Shown here one piece after another: positions 9,050-18,900 of a DNA stretch of 55,664 nucleotides. Position 1 is the first letter of the stretch; the number at the start of each line of letters is the position of its first letter. The notes below the pieces were generated by a model. It was given only the letters and a program-made list of their open reading frames with translations. It did no database searches and was not told where the DNA came from. The position numbers and the translations under genes were made by a program. Source of the DNA: Alicyclobacillaceae bacterium (GTDB taxonomy: Bacteria; Bacillota; Bacilli; Alicyclobacillales; Alicyclobacillaceae); NCBI GenBank assembly GCA_019683615.1, contig JADGIC010000001.1, positions 1 to 55,664 of the forward strand, given 5' to 3'.

Positions 9050-10159
9050 TCACCGTGCGGCGGCTCCGGTCTGCTTCGAGATGTTCAACAAGATCCCGAC
9101 GCCGGTGAGCATCAACGTCAGGGAAGAACCGCCGTAGCTGATGAAAGGCAAGGTCACGCCGGTCGCCGGGATGGATCCGGTGACCACGCCGACGTTGATC
9201 ACCATCTGCACCGCAATCATACCTGTGATCCCGGCGGCAAGCAACGCTCCAAACTCGTCCGGCGCGAAAATCGCCGTGCGAAACCCGCGCCACACCAGCA
9301 CGGCAAACAACGCCAGCACTGTGGCTGCACCCAGAAAGCCCAGTTCCTCGCTGAGGATGGAGTAGATGAAGTCCGTTTGCGGCTCAGGCAAGTAGAGGTA
9401 CTTTTGGCGGCTGTTGCCAAGACCCAGCCCGAGCATGCCGCCCGATCCGATGGCGTAGAGGGACTGGATGATCTGATATCCCGACCCGCGGGGGTCGCTC
9501 CACGGGTCGAGGAATGAGGTGATGCGACTGATGCGCTCCGGGTCTTCCGCAACGAGCGCGGCAAAGCCGGCAAGACCCAGGCCGCCCAGTGCGCTGAGGT
9601 GGCCCAGGCGCGCCCCTGCCGCGAACAACATCACCACCGTCGTCCCCATGATGACCACGCTCTGACCCAGGTCAGGCTCCAGCATGATCAGCCCGACCGC
9701 GCCTAGGGCGAGCAACAAGGGCGGCAAGAACCCGCGCGCGAACGAGTGCATCCGCTCGCCGGCGTCCGCCAAGTAATGCGCCAGGAACAGGACGAGCGCG
9801 AGCTTGGCCAGCTCGGACGGCTGCACCCCGAACGAACCGATTCCCAACCACGCTTGCGAGCCGTTGCGGTTGACGCCGACGCCCGGGATGAGCACGACGA
9901 CCAGCAGGGCAAAGCTGAACACCGCCAAGCGGGGAGCCCAGCGGCGCAGGTTGTGGTAATCGTAGTTCGACATCGCCCACATCGCCGCGACACCCAGACC
10001 GGCCCACAGCAACTGCCGTTTCAGGTAGTAGTACGGGTCGTGGAACTTCTGCATGGACAGCACGGAACTGGCACTGTGGACCATCACCACGCCGAACGTG
10101 AGCAGCAGCAACGTGACGGCCAAAATCACCAAATCCATCGCGTGGCGGCCGCGCACCAC
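9050..10159 (-). CDS. spoVE: SEDS glycosyltransferase SpoVE/FtsW
   Basis: Polytopic SEDS peptidoglycan polymerase that works with a class B PBP. The 369-residue protein has about ten hydrophobic segments, the block GVGVNRNGSQAWL, the PSELAKLALV motif and the catalytic-loop region EPDLGQSVVIM, with TDFIYSILSEELGF and GGSSLTLMLTGVGIL near the C-terminus. The sequence and gene position (between murD and murG) match B. subtilis SpoVE, needed for spore cortex, but FtsW is the close alternative. The GTG at 10159 follows GGGGAGG with 9-nt spacing. No defects. Confidence 0.92.
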   Translation of the reverse strand: MVRGRHAMDLVILAVTLLLLTFGVVMVHSASSVLSMQKFHDPYYYLKRQLLWAGLGVAAMWAMSNYDYHNLRRWAPRLAVFSFALLVVVLIPGVGVNRNGSQAWLGIGSFGVQPSELAKLALVLFLAHYLADAGERMHSFARGFLPPLLLALGAVGLIMLEPDLGQSVVIMGTTVVMLFAAGARLGHLSALGGLGLAGFAALVAEDPERISRITSFLDPWSDPRGSGYQIIQSLYAIGSGGMLGLGLGNSRQKYLYLPEPQTDFIYSILSEELGFLGAATVLALFAVLVWRGFRTAIFAPDEFGALLAAGITGMIAVQMVINVGVVTGSIPATGVTLPFISYGGSSLTLMLTGVGILLNISKQTGAAAR

Positions 10160-10208
10160 AGCCTACCGCCTCCCCTCCGCGGATCGAGGTCTGTCCACGT
10201 GCAGGACG

Positions 10209-11567
10209 CTACAGTGTATGCACCAGTTCCTTGAACATGCGGCCGCGCTCCTCAAACGAGGTGAACATGTCCCAGCTCGCGCAGGCCGGCGACAACAGCA
10301 CCACGTCGCCCGGCCCGGCCAGTTGGGAGGCTGTTCGCACCGCTTCCTCCAGCGATCCCGCCAGTTCCACCCGCGGCACACCCGCCGCTTGGCACACCGC
10401 AGCCAGCCGCGGCGCAGACTGCCCCAACAGGACGGCGGCGCGCACGTGGCGGGCGAGATCGGCCTGCAGGACCGTGAAATCGTCACCCCGGTCGAGGCCG
10501 CCGGCAATCCACACCACCCGGTTGTCGAACGAACGCAGCGCGCGCAGCGCGGCCTGCGGGTTGGTGGCCTTGGAGTCGTTGTAGTAATCGACGCCGCCGA
10601 CTGCGCGTACGTACTCAATGCGGTGTTCCACGCCGCGGAAGCGTCTCAGCACGTCCCGCACGGCCTCTGCCGGGGCGCCTGCCCAGATGGCAATGGCCGC
10701 GGCCGCCAGGATGTTTTCCAGATTGTGCTCGCCGCGCAGCGCCACCTCCGCCACCCGTATCACCGGCTGTTCGCGGTTACCGCGGCGGGCACGGATCGCC
10801 CCATCGCGGACGTACAGCCCCTCGGTGACCAGCTCTCGGCGGCTGAACCACACCACCTGCGCTGATACCCTTGCAGCCCCTTCACGCACCTGTGGATGGT
10901 CCCAGTTCAAAACCGCCACGTCCAAAGCAGACATGTTTGAAAATATCTTCCACTTGGCCGCCATGTAGGCCTCGAACGTCTCGTGGTAATCCAGGTGGGC
11001 CGGGTACAGGTTGAGAAGGGCGGCAATGCGTGGATGAAACCGCTCGGTGCCGAGCAGTTGAAAGCTGGAGACCTCCAGCACCAGCGGCCGCTGCGAGCCG
11101 GCCTGCTCAACCACGTCACACAGCGCGCGGCCAATGTTGCCAGCCACCACCGGGTCCTGGCCGGCCGCCGTCAACATCTCCCCAACCAGCGTGGTCGTCG
11201 TGGTCTTCCCGTTTGAACCGGTGATGGCGTAAATCGGCGCGTCCGTCAGCCAGCTCGCCACTTCCAGCTCGGTGTACACCGGGATGCCGCGGCTGACCGC
11301 GGCTGCGACGAGCGGGACGTGGTAGGGGATGCCGGGATTTTTCACGATAAAATCCGGCCGCGGTTCCAACAGCGTCAGCGGGTGGCCGCCAAACACCGTC
11401 TGCGCGCCGAGTCGCTCCAATTCCAGGGCGTCTGCCTCGAGCGCAGCGCGCTCCCGCCGGTCGTTGACAACCACCTGCAGGCCGCGGCGGATCAACAGCC
11501 GCGCCGCCGCCGCACCGCTTTTCGCCAAACCGAGCACCAGCACGCGCTGGCCGGGATACAGTCGCAT
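10209..11567 (-). CDS. murD: UDP-MurNAc-L-Ala:D-Glu ligase MurD
   Basis: ATP-dependent cytoplasmic ligase that adds D-glutamate to UDP-MurNAc-L-Ala. The 452-residue protein has an N-terminal nucleotide-sugar domain (RVLVLGLAKSGAAAARLL), the ATPase loop ITGSNGKTTTT, the LNLYPAHLDYHETFEAYMAAK region containing the catalytic His and the carbamylated-Lys neighbourhood, and the C-terminal domain motif YNDSKATNPQAALRAL. The ATG at 11567 follows GGGAGGATGACAAC. It lies 37 nt after mraY and 49 nt before spoVE/ftsW. Confidence 0.97.
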   Translation of the reverse strand: MRLYPGQRVLVLGLAKSGAAAARLLIRRGLQVVVNDRRERAALEADALELERLGAQTVFGGHPLTLLEPRPDFIVKNPGIPYHVPLVAAAVSRGIPVYTELEVASWLTDAPIYAITGSNGKTTTTTLVGEMLTAAGQDPVVAGNIGRALCDVVEQAGSQRPLVLEVSSFQLLGTERFHPRIAALLNLYPAHLDYHETFEAYMAAKWKIFSNMSALDVAVLNWDHPQVREGAARVSAQVVWFSRRELVTEGLYVRDGAIRARRGNREQPVIRVAEVALRGEHNLENILAAAAIAIWAGAPAEAVRDVLRRFRGVEHRIEYVRAVGGVDYYNDSKATNPQAALRALRSFDNRVVWIAGGLDRGDDFTVLQADLARHVRAAVLLGQSAPRLAAVCQAAGVPRVELAGSLEEAVRTASQLAGPGDVVLLSPACASWDMFTSFEERGRMFKELVHTL

Positions 11568-11604
11568 GTTGTCATCCTCCCTGTCAGCAGGCCCGCCCTG
11601 ACGG

Positions 11605-12576
11605 TCAACGCGAGAGCAGCGCCAAGGCGCCGAACGAGGTGATGAAAGCGGCCAGCCAGAAGCCGATCACCACCTCCCACTCCGACCATCCGGCCAATTC
11701 AAAGTGGTGGTGTAGCGGACTCATGCGAAACACGCGGCGGCCGAACACCTGGAACGAAAACACCTGAATCATCACCGACAACGCCTCGACGACGTAGACG
11801 AATCCAAACAGGATGAGCCCGATTTCGCTGTGCGTCAGCACCGCCACCATCGCCAGCGCCCCGCCGATGGCGAGCGATCCGGTGTCACCCATGAACACTT
11901 TCGCCGGATGCCGGTTGAACACCAAAAAACCCAGCACAGCGCCGACCATGGCCGCGCAGAAGAGCGCGACGTCGTACTCGGTGTGCCAATAAGCATAAAA
12001 CCCGTAGGCGGTGAACACAATGGCGGACGTCCCCGACAACAGCCCGTCCAGCCCGTCTGTCAGGTTCACCGCGTTGGTCGTGCCGAGCAACACCAACAGC
12101 AAAAACAGAAGGTAAAACAGGCTGAGGTTGACCGCCAGGTGAGTGAGCGGGATGGACACGTCAAACGGTTGGTTCTCACCTCGCCAGTGGACCCGCAACA
12201 TCGCAAACAGGGCCACGGTGGCGACCATCTGCAAAAGCAGCTTCTGTTTCGCAGTCAACCCCAGGTTGCGCCGTTTCCGCACCTTGATGAAGTCGTCCAA
12301 AAACCCTATCAATCCAAACGAGAGCGCGGAAAACAGGAGAATGCCCATCTCCGCGCTATGCATGGAAAACCTTGCGGTGGTCAAAGCCAGCGCCAGAACA
12401 ATCATGACGCCGCCCATGGTTGGCGTCCCCGTCTTCGCTTGATGGTGTTTCGGTCCTTCCTCGCGAACCCGCTGACCGAACTTCAGCCGGTGCAAGACAG
12501 GGATCACGATGGGTCCGAGCAGCACACAAATGAGAAACGCTGCTCCGGCCGTGAGCGCGAGCGCCTGCAAATCCAT
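11605..12576 (-). CDS. mraY: Phospho-MurNAc-pentapeptide translocase MraY
   Basis: Polytopic membrane enzyme that moves phospho-MurNAc-pentapeptide onto undecaprenyl phosphate, making lipid I. The 323-residue protein has about ten membrane segments and the family blocks GTPTMGG, the aspartate pair in GFLDDFIKV, NAVNLTDGLDGL, the FMGDTGSLA motif with the Mg-binding aspartate, and the loop MSPLHHHFE. The start MDLQALALTAG is preceded by GGAGGAGACC on the coding strand. Gap of 45 nt from murE. All catalytic residues are visible. Confidence 0.97.
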   Translation of the reverse strand: MDLQALALTAGAAFLICVLLGPIVIPVLHRLKFGQRVREEGPKHHQAKTGTPTMGGVMIVLALALTTARFSMHSAEMGILLFSALSFGLIGFLDDFIKVRKRRNLGLTAKQKLLLQMVATVALFAMLRVHWRGENQPFDVSIPLTHLAVNLSLFYLLFLLLVLLGTTNAVNLTDGLDGLLSGTSAIVFTAYGFYAYWHTEYDVALFCAAMVGAVLGFLVFNRHPAKVFMGDTGSLAIGGALAMVAVLTHSEIGLILFGFVYVVEALSVMIQVFSFQVFGRRVFRMSPLHHHFELAGWSEWEVVIGFWLAAFITSFGALALLSR

Positions 12577-12621
12577 CGACCAGGTCTCCTCCCGTTTCTA
12601 CTCCGCACCCCGCGGGCACAG

Positions 12622-14130
12622 TCAGGCCGTCGGCAGTCCCAGCCGCCGCCGGATGGCGTCGCGGGCTACCTCCCGGTCGTCGAAGTGATGTTTGGTGCGG
12701 CCGACAATCTGGTACGTCTCGTGCCCTTTGCCGGCTATTAACAGCACATCCCCGGGGCGGGCGAGGTTGACCGCGCGTACAATCGCCTGCCGCCGGTCGG
12801 TGATTCGCTCCCAGCGCGAACCCTTATCCGCCCTGTTCAGGCCGGCCTCCATGTCGTCGAGGATCTGCTCCGGGTCTTCCGTGCGCGGGTTGTCGCTCGT
12901 GAAGATGACGACATCGCTCAGCCGCACCGCCACAGCGGCCATCAGAGGCCGCTTTGTCCGATCCCGGTCACCTCCGCACCCGACCACTGTCAACACGCGC
13001 CCCTCCGCAAACTCGCGGACGGTCTCCAACGCCTTTTCCAGGCTGTCCGGCGTGTGAGCGTAGTCGACCAGCACTGTGAACGGCTGCCCTGCGTCCACCC
13101 GCTCCAGCCGCCCCGGCACCCGCTCGACCTGCGCGAGCGCGTCCGCAATGACCGGCAGCGGAACCCCTTCAACCAGTCCGACCGCGATGGCGGCCAGCGC
13201 ATTCGACACGTTGAAGCGCCCGGTCAGCCGCATCGACACGTCCGCCTCGCCGGCAAACGTGACCGCCCGGAAGCGGGCGCCGTCCGCGTACAGCCGGACC
13301 TCGACAGCGCGCACGTCAGCCGTCTCGCCAAACCCGTAACCGATGCACTCGGCCGCCGTCTGCGCGCGAAAATACGCCGCATTAGGATCATCTGCGTTGA
13401 CGACGCCGCAAATGGTCGTACCTGGCCCGTCCCCGAACGCGTTGCCGAGGCGGGAAAACAACTTCCCCTTGGCCGCCCGGTAGTTGTCCATCGTGCCGTG
13501 AAAGTCAAGGTGGTCTTGGCTGAGGTTCGTGAACACCGCCACCTGGTAACGCGTTCCCGCCACGCGACCGCGCTCGATGGACTCGGACGACACCTCCATC
13601 ACACAGTGGGACATGCCTGCGTCCACCATTGCCCGCAGTGCGGCCTGCAGCTCGACCGCCTCCGGAGTCGTGGGTGTCGTCGTTGCCAGGTCGACAGGCT
13701 GCCCGTCTATCCGCATGCCGACCGTCCCGATCAGGCCGGTGCGGCGACGGCCGTGCAGGAGGATGCGCTCAATCAAGTGAGTCACCGTGGTCTTCCCGTT
13801 GGTACCTGTGACGCCAATCATCCGCAAGCGGTGGGAGGGGTGCCCGAAAAAGCGGTCCGCCACTATCGCCGCGGCCAGCCGCGTATCCGGCACAACCAAC
13901 TGCGGCACCGGGCAGTCCGGCAGCTCCCGCTCCACCAACAAGGCGACCGCGCCCCGCGCGACCGCCTCCCCGGCGAACTCGTGGCCGTCGTGCCTGTCGC
14001 CGCGTATCGCGATAAACAAGCTCCCCGGCCCGGTGCGCCGCGAGTCGGCCGTCACCGCGGTCACCTCGGCCTCACCCGGGTTGTATACGCGGCACCGCAC
14101 CAGCGACTGCCGCAAGTGCGAGAGTTGCAC
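12622..14130 (-). CDS. murE: UDP-MurNAc-tripeptide synthetase MurE
   Basis: ATP-dependent ligase that adds the third stem-peptide residue. The DNPRTEDP motif (about residues 403-410) is the signature of meso-diaminopimelate-adding enzymes. Other blocks are the P-loop GVTGTNGKTTV, TTTPTTPE, TNLSQDHLDFHG and the YRAAKGKLF lysine (carbamylation site). The GTG at 14130 was preferred because AAGGAGG is 8 nt upstream and the start then reads MQLSHL, like the B. subtilis MKLTKL; ATGs at 14136 and 14148 are alternatives, the latter overlapping the spoVD stop as ATGA. One oddity: the almost invariant SSHAL motif reads SSESI, so a glutamate (codon 13582-13584) replaces histidine. Confidence 0.95.
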   Translation of the reverse strand: MQLSHLRQSLVRCRVYNPGEAEVTAVTADSRRTGPGSLFIAIRGDRHDGHEFAGEAVARGAVALLVERELPDCPVPQLVVPDTRLAAAIVADRFFGHPSHRLRMIGVTGTNGKTTVTHLIERILLHGRRRTGLIGTVGMRIDGQPVDLATTTPTTPEAVELQAALRAMVDAGMSHCVMEVSSESIERGRVAGTRYQVAVFTNLSQDHLDFHGTMDNYRAAKGKLFSRLGNAFGDGPGTTICGVVNADDPNAAYFRAQTAAECIGYGFGETADVRAVEVRLYADGARFRAVTFAGEADVSMRLTGRFNVSNALAAIAVGLVEGVPLPVIADALAQVERVPGRLERVDAGQPFTVLVDYAHTPDSLEKALETVREFAEGRVLTVVGCGGDRDRTKRPLMAAVAVRLSDVVIFTSDNPRTEDPEQILDDMEAGLNRADKGSRWERITDRRQAIVRAVNLARPGDVLLIAGKGHETYQIVGRTKHHFDDREVARDAIRRRLGLPTA

Positions 14131-14144
14131 CCGCATGCCCTCCT

Positions 14145-16121
14145 TCATCCATCCAGTGTATCACGAGCAGGCGGTTGGTTGCCCAGGTACAGGCGAACCG
14201 TGGAGGACTCGTCGACGAGGCTGCCCGCCTGCGGTGCCTGCCACACGACGTACTTCCCAGTGCCTGTCACCTGCGTCCGCAACGGGGCACCGCTTTCGAC
14301 CGCCTCCCGCTGGGCATCGCCGATGGTCAGGCCAACGAAGTTCGGTACCTCGACCTGCGCAGGTTCGTTCCAACTCCGCTTGCGGGGGATGCCGGTGTTG
14401 CTGGCCGGTACACCCAGGTAGTGCAAGCTGTCGCCGAGGATCCGCCCGACAATCGGCGCGGCAATCACGCCGCCAAATACAACGCCGCTCTTTGGCCTCG
14501 GGTGATCGATGGCGACGTAGGCGACCAGTTTCGGATCGTTGGCGGGAGCCATACCGATGAACGACACGATGTAATGCCCCGCTTCGTACCGCCCGTTTTT
14601 CGCGACCTGGGCGGTACCTGTCTTGCCTGCCACGCGGTAGCCGGGGAGGTACGCATTGCGCCCCGTCCCTCGTGCCACGACGCTTTCCAAAGCCTGCCGC
14701 ACCTGTGCGGCCGTCTGCGCCGACACCACGCGGCGGACGACGGTCGGCTGGCGGACGTAAGTGACCTGACCTGTATCGTGGTTGCGGAAGTCGGCCACCA
14801 CGTAGGGCTCCATGAGCAGGCCGCCATTGGCGATAGCTCCCATGGCCATCACCTGTTGAATGGGTGTCACCGACACGCCCTGTCCGAACGCGGTGGTCGC
14901 CAATTCCAGCGGTCCCACCTTGCTCAGGCGGAACAAAATGCCGTTGCCTTCGCCGGGCAGGTCGATGCCGGTTTTCGAACCAAACCCGAATTTCTTGATG
15001 TAGGAGAACAACGCCTCCTTGCCCAGTCGCTCGCCGAGGGCGATGAAACCCGGGTTGCACGAGTTCTCAACCACGTTCAGGAAGGACTGAGAGCCGTGAC
15101 CGCCAACCTTCCAGCACTTGATGCGGTGGCCGGCCACCTCGTAGTATCCGGGATCGTAAAACCTGTCGTCCAGTCTGACCTTGTTCTCTTCGAGGGCGGT
15201 GGAAAGCGTAACGATTTTGAACGTCGACCCGGGCTCAAACGTCTGCCAGATGGCCAGGTTGCGGTTGTACGTCTGTTGCGGGTAGTCCTGCCAATGGGCG
15301 GGATCGAAGCTGGGGTAGTTGGCCATCGCGAGGATCGCCCCCGTTTTCGGGTCTTCTACGATAGCTGTCACGTGATCCGGGTTGTACTCAGCCACCGCCC
15401 GCTCGATTTCCCGCTCTACAAACTGTTGGATCTGACCGTCGATGGTCAACTGAATGTCCTCGCCGTCTGTCGGTGGCACGAACTGCTCGCCGCTGCCAGG
15501 CATCCGTTCACCGCGGGCGTTGGCCATGAACTCAATGTAACCAGGCTGCCCCGAAAGCACGTTGTCGTACTCTTTCTCGACGCCGGTGATACCCTGGTTG
15601 TCCGACCCCGTGATGCCAAGCACCTGCGCCGCCAGTGCGCCAAACGGGTAGGCGCGCTTGCCTTCCTCGGTAATGTAGATGCCAGGCAGGTTTAGGGAGC
15701 GGATCGCGTTTACCTGTGCGTCGCTGATGCGCCGCCCGCCGGGGGCAATGTACACCATCAACGTGCGCTTGCGCAGCAGAGTCAAAACGCGGTCTTCAGG
15801 CATCTTGAGGATGCCTGCCAGCGCCTGCGCGGTCCCTTCCTTGTCCTTGACCTGAGCCGGGATGGCAATCACCGACGGCGCGCTGGCCGTGTACACGAGC
15901 GTGTCGCCCTCGCGATCGAATATCGTCCCGCGCACGCCTCGTACCGGAATGCTGCGGCGGTGCAGAGCAGCCGCTTGCTGCTGCAGCCACGGAGCTCGCC
16001 AAATCTGCAAGTACGCCAGGCGGACCACCAGCAGCGCGACGACCAATACGAGGCACAGCAACAGGAGCGCGAACCTGCGCCGCATGATACGCCTTGTGAC
16101 CCGCACGCTTGTCGCCCCCAC
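14145..16121 (-). CDS. spoVD: Class B penicillin-binding protein, SpoVD type
   Basis: Membrane-anchored D,D-transpeptidase. The 658-residue protein has one N-terminal membrane helix (about 15-38), a PBP dimerisation domain starting RGVRGTIFDR, and a transpeptidase domain with the catalytic tetrad S299-TFK302, S354-C-N356 and K500-TG. A single PASTA domain occupies about 590-650 (VEVPNFVGLTIGDAQ). The SCN motif, single PASTA and place right upstream of murE match SpoVD, the cortex-synthesis partner of SpoVE encoded further down the cluster. The GTG at 16121 has a modest G-rich ribosome site; a GTG five codons later is equally possible. The stop overlaps the longest murE frame. Confidence 0.92.
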   Translation of the reverse strand: MGATSVRVTRRIMRRRFALLLLCLVLVVALLVVRLAYLQIWRAPWLQQQAAALHRRSIPVRGVRGTIFDREGDTLVYTASAPSVIAIPAQVKDKEGTAQALAGILKMPEDRVLTLLRKRTLMVYIAPGGRRISDAQVNAIRSLNLPGIYITEEGKRAYPFGALAAQVLGITGSDNQGITGVEKEYDNVLSGQPGYIEFMANARGERMPGSGEQFVPPTDGEDIQLTIDGQIQQFVEREIERAVAEYNPDHVTAIVEDPKTGAILAMANYPSFDPAHWQDYPQQTYNRNLAIWQTFEPGSTFKIVTLSTALEENKVRLDDRFYDPGYYEVAGHRIKCWKVGGHGSQSFLNVVENSCNPGFIALGERLGKEALFSYIKKFGFGSKTGIDLPGEGNGILFRLSKVGPLELATTAFGQGVSVTPIQQVMAMGAIANGGLLMEPYVVADFRNHDTGQVTYVRQPTVVRRVVSAQTAAQVRQALESVVARGTGRNAYLPGYRVAGKTGTAQVAKNGRYEAGHYIVSFIGMAPANDPKLVAYVAIDHPRPKSGVVFGGVIAAPIVGRILGDSLHYLGVPASNTGIPRKRSWNEPAQVEVPNFVGLTIGDAQREAVESGAPLRTQVTGTGKYVVWQAPQAGSLVDESSTVRLYLGNQPPARDTLDG

Positions 16122-16197
16122 GCTTGTCTTCTACGACATCCTATGCGGACAATCTCTGCCGTAGACTTGTCGCGGGGGCGTTTTCCGAGCGGAAGGC

Positions 16198-18486
16198 CTA
16201 GGGGTGGCGGGGCTGGGCGGCGCTCGCCCGGAAAGTCACTGTGACCGCCGTGCCCGGGTCCACCAAGCGACCCGGCGGTACCGACTGGGTGACGGCGAAA
16301 CCCGCTCCTTGCACAATCATTTTCAGACCGAGCGCAGCCAAGATGTTTCCCGCTTGGCGGACACCGGTGCCGCGCAGGTCAGGCACGGCAACCCGCCCTT
16401 GCGCCACCGCTGGTGGCACCGACAGGTACACGACGGACCCGGTTGGCACCTGCACGCCCGGCTGTGGCCACTGCCGCACGACTTTGCCGCTGCCGCCGAG
16501 CACCTCGGGCGCCAGGCCAAGGCGGCGCAGGCGCTGTGCGGCAGTGGCCGCCGGCTCGCCGGTGAGGTCCGGCGTCTGCACGTACTTCGTGGCCGCCTGC
16601 GGGCCCTGTGCCGCCGCGTCCTGCGCGGTCATGTCTGCAAGACCGGCCGCAGCGCGGCTGGAGCCTGTCAATGCGTATGCCGGGTCGAACCGCGGCCGGA
16701 CGTGGTAGTAGTGCATACAGGCGTTCAGAATGTCGCGGGCAGCTGGCGTCGCAATGGTGCTCCCCCACTGGTTGCCGGCCGACGTCTTCGGCCAATACAG
16801 CGTCACGTACACCTCCACCTGAGGGTCCCAGCCAGGTGCGTAGCCGATAAATGACACAATGAAGCGATTGCTGTAATACTGTCCGGTCTGGGGATTGACC
16901 ACCTGCGCCGTCCCGGTCTTCCCGGCCACCGCATAGCCGGGGATGTACCCTTGCGTGTCGATACCCCGGGAGACATCCCAAATCATCACCTGGTTCACGG
17001 CATCCGCGACGCTCTTGGGAACCACCTGCGGATTGACCACCGTGGGTCCGACGGACCGGATCACCCGGTGAGTCGCCGGATCCAACACGGCCTTCAACAA
17101 GTGCGGTTGGAGCAGCGTACCACCGTTGGCGATTGCCGCAATCGCGGCCATTTGCTGGATGGGTGTGACCGCGATGCCCTGCCCGAATCCGGAGGTCGCC
17201 AACTGCAATTCGCCTCGTTCTGACGGGGGGAACACAATGGAATTTGCTTCCGCCGGCAGGTCCACGCCAGTCTTGTCCAGGTACCCAAATTTCTTCATGT
17301 ACTCCAGCAACTTTGACCAGCCCAGTTTCAATGCAATCGTCGCAAATCCAACGTTGCTGGACTCCTCCAGCGCCTGCCGAAACGTGATGCGGCCCCAACC
17401 GACGCCGTTCCAGTCGCGAATGGTATGGCCCGCCACGACTTTGTGACCGGATTCAAACGTTTCGTCGAGTGTGACGGTACCCGTCGCCAGTGCGGCTGCC
17501 AGCACCGGCACCTTAAACGTCGATCCCGGCTCAAACGCGTCGTTCACCGCCCAATTGTCCGACAACGCCGAGGCGGGAGCCGAGCCGTAATGGTTCGGGT
17601 CGAAGGTGGGACGGCTGGTCATGCCCAGGATGGCGCCCGTCTTCGGGTTCATCACAATGATCGCTGCATGCTCCGGGTGATACTTGGCAACCAGCTGATT
17701 CATCTCCTGCTCGACAAACCCTTGAATGGTCTGGTCAATCGTCAATTCAATGTCCTTGCCGGGCACAGCCTTCTGGATCACCCGCACACTGGATTGCACA
17801 GGAAAGCCGTCTCCTTCGCGCGTGTACTCGTACGACCCGTTTTGTCCGGTGAGCAGGTCGTCATACTGCAGCTCCAAACCAGCTTGGCCCTTTCCCTGCC
17901 CGTTAACGTAACCAATGACGTTGGAAGCGAACACGCCGTTCGGGTAATAACGGGCTTCCGTCGGCGCAAACGTGACGTAGTTGCCGACGTCTTTACCGGG
18001 AACCAGCTGCCGCACCGCCTTGAGGATCGCCTCTTTGTCTGTCTCCAGCACCGGATGCGGCCATTCAATCCACTGGTAATGCCCGGACGTCAGAAAGGCC
18101 AGCACGTCGGCGGCTGTCCGGTGTAAACCGGGTGCCAGCGCCGTCGCCAGTTGCTGCGGATTCGGGAACAGCGACAGGTGGATGTCCAGGGTGTACGCCT
18201 GCAGGTCGAAAGCCAGCGGGCGGCCATGGCTGTCGAGGATGGAACCGCGCGGGGCCAACAGCGGCGCTTGCACCTGTTCGACTTTGCTCGCCGCGTTCAA
18301 CAACCGGGGGCCAAACGCATGCTGCACGTACCCAACCCGTGCCGCCACCGCGCCGAGCGCCAACACCACGGCCACCTGCACGGCGACAATCCGGCCGCGC
18401 CGCCGCGGCGGCCGTGTGTGGCGAACGGCGCCGCCACCAGCGTTTCCTCGCAGACGGCCGGCTTGCGGAGTGGTTCTCTTCACCAA
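16198..18486 (-). CDS. pbpB: Class B penicillin-binding protein, PbpB (PBP2B) type
   Basis: Septal D,D-transpeptidase of the divisome. The 762-residue protein has a basic cytoplasmic N-terminus, a membrane helix around residues 33-52, the dimerisation domain with LAPRGSILDSHGRPLA, and the transpeptidase motifs S322-TFK325, S376-S-N378 and K523-TG. Two PASTA domains follow, near 646-700 and 708-755. Its place directly after ftsL and its SSN motif match PbpB; the second class B PBP gene downstream is the SpoVD type. The start is TTG or the adjacent GTG (18483); both lack a strong ribosome site, so the N-terminus is slightly uncertain. 16 nt from the ftsL stop. Confidence 0.93.
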   Translation of the reverse strand: MVKRTTPQAGRLRGNAGGGAVRHTRPPRRRGRIVAVQVAVVLALGAVAARVGYVQHAFGPRLLNAASKVEQVQAPLLAPRGSILDSHGRPLAFDLQAYTLDIHLSLFPNPQQLATALAPGLHRTAADVLAFLTSGHYQWIEWPHPVLETDKEAILKAVRQLVPGKDVGNYVTFAPTEARYYPNGVFASNVIGYVNGQGKGQAGLELQYDDLLTGQNGSYEYTREGDGFPVQSSVRVIQKAVPGKDIELTIDQTIQGFVEQEMNQLVAKYHPEHAAIIVMNPKTGAILGMTSRPTFDPNHYGSAPASALSDNWAVNDAFEPGSTFKVPVLAAALATGTVTLDETFESGHKVVAGHTIRDWNGVGWGRITFRQALEESSNVGFATIALKLGWSKLLEYMKKFGYLDKTGVDLPAEANSIVFPPSERGELQLATSGFGQGIAVTPIQQMAAIAAIANGGTLLQPHLLKAVLDPATHRVIRSVGPTVVNPQVVPKSVADAVNQVMIWDVSRGIDTQGYIPGYAVAGKTGTAQVVNPQTGQYYSNRFIVSFIGYAPGWDPQVEVYVTLYWPKTSAGNQWGSTIATPAARDILNACMHYYHVRPRFDPAYALTGSSRAAAGLADMTAQDAAAQGPQAATKYVQTPDLTGEPAATAAQRLRRLGLAPEVLGGSGKVVRQWPQPGVQVPTGSVVYLSVPPAVAQGRVAVPDLRGTGVRQAGNILAALGLKMIVQGAGFAVTQSVPPGRLVDPGTAVTVTFRASAAQPRHP

Positions 18487-18501
18487 CCCATCACCATCCG
18501 C

Positions 18502-18900
18502 TCACCGACCGCTGGACGAACCTGCGGGGATCTGCACCGGATTGGCGTACCGCATATGCAATCGCCCCATCGCGATCCCCAGGATGCGAGAGGGACGCGT
18601 CAGCTGGTCGACTTGCGCTGTCAAAGACGCATTGACCGCCTCGGTTTTTGCGATCTCGCTGCGCAGTTGGCCGATGTGGTCGTTGATGCGCTCAACCGCC
18701 GCGGCTTGTCCGGCCACCGCCCACATCACCGCCGTACCGAACGCAATGCACAAGACGGCGGACACCCGATTCCACCGAGCAGCCCGGGCGGACGGGCGCG
18801 GCGCTGTCCCTTGCCCGGGTGTACGCACCCCGGCGCCTTCGGTCACCACCGCCTGAGAGCGGTTGGTCGCGTGTGCCAAATCGGATGGAACTGCGTTCAT
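18502..18900 (-). CDS. ftsL: Cell division protein FtsL
   Basis: Small bitopic divisome protein that pairs with DivIC and DivIB through a leucine-rich coiled coil. The 132-residue product has a variable cytoplasmic N-terminus, one membrane helix (VSAVLCIAFGTAVMWAVAG) and a short extracellular coiled coil (INDHIGQLRSEIAKTEAVN), ending in a GRLHMRYANPVQ block. Sequence conservation in this family is low, so the call rests on length, topology and position between rsmH and pbpB. The ATG at 18900 follows GGGGGAGGAG and overlaps the rsmH stop as ATGA. Confidence 0.88.
   Translation of the reverse strand: MNAVPSDLAHATNRSQAVVTEGAGVRTPGQGTAPRPSARAARWNRVSAVLCIAFGTAVMWAVAGQAAAVERINDHIGQLRSEIAKTEAVNASLTAQVDQLTRPSRILGIAMGRLHMRYANPVQIPAGSSSGR

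Noticed and set aside
13054-14421. 455-codon plus-strand frame opposite murE, and similar long antisense frames across the dcw cluster
   Set aside because: Same GC-driven antisense effect; codon pattern follows the minus-strand genes.
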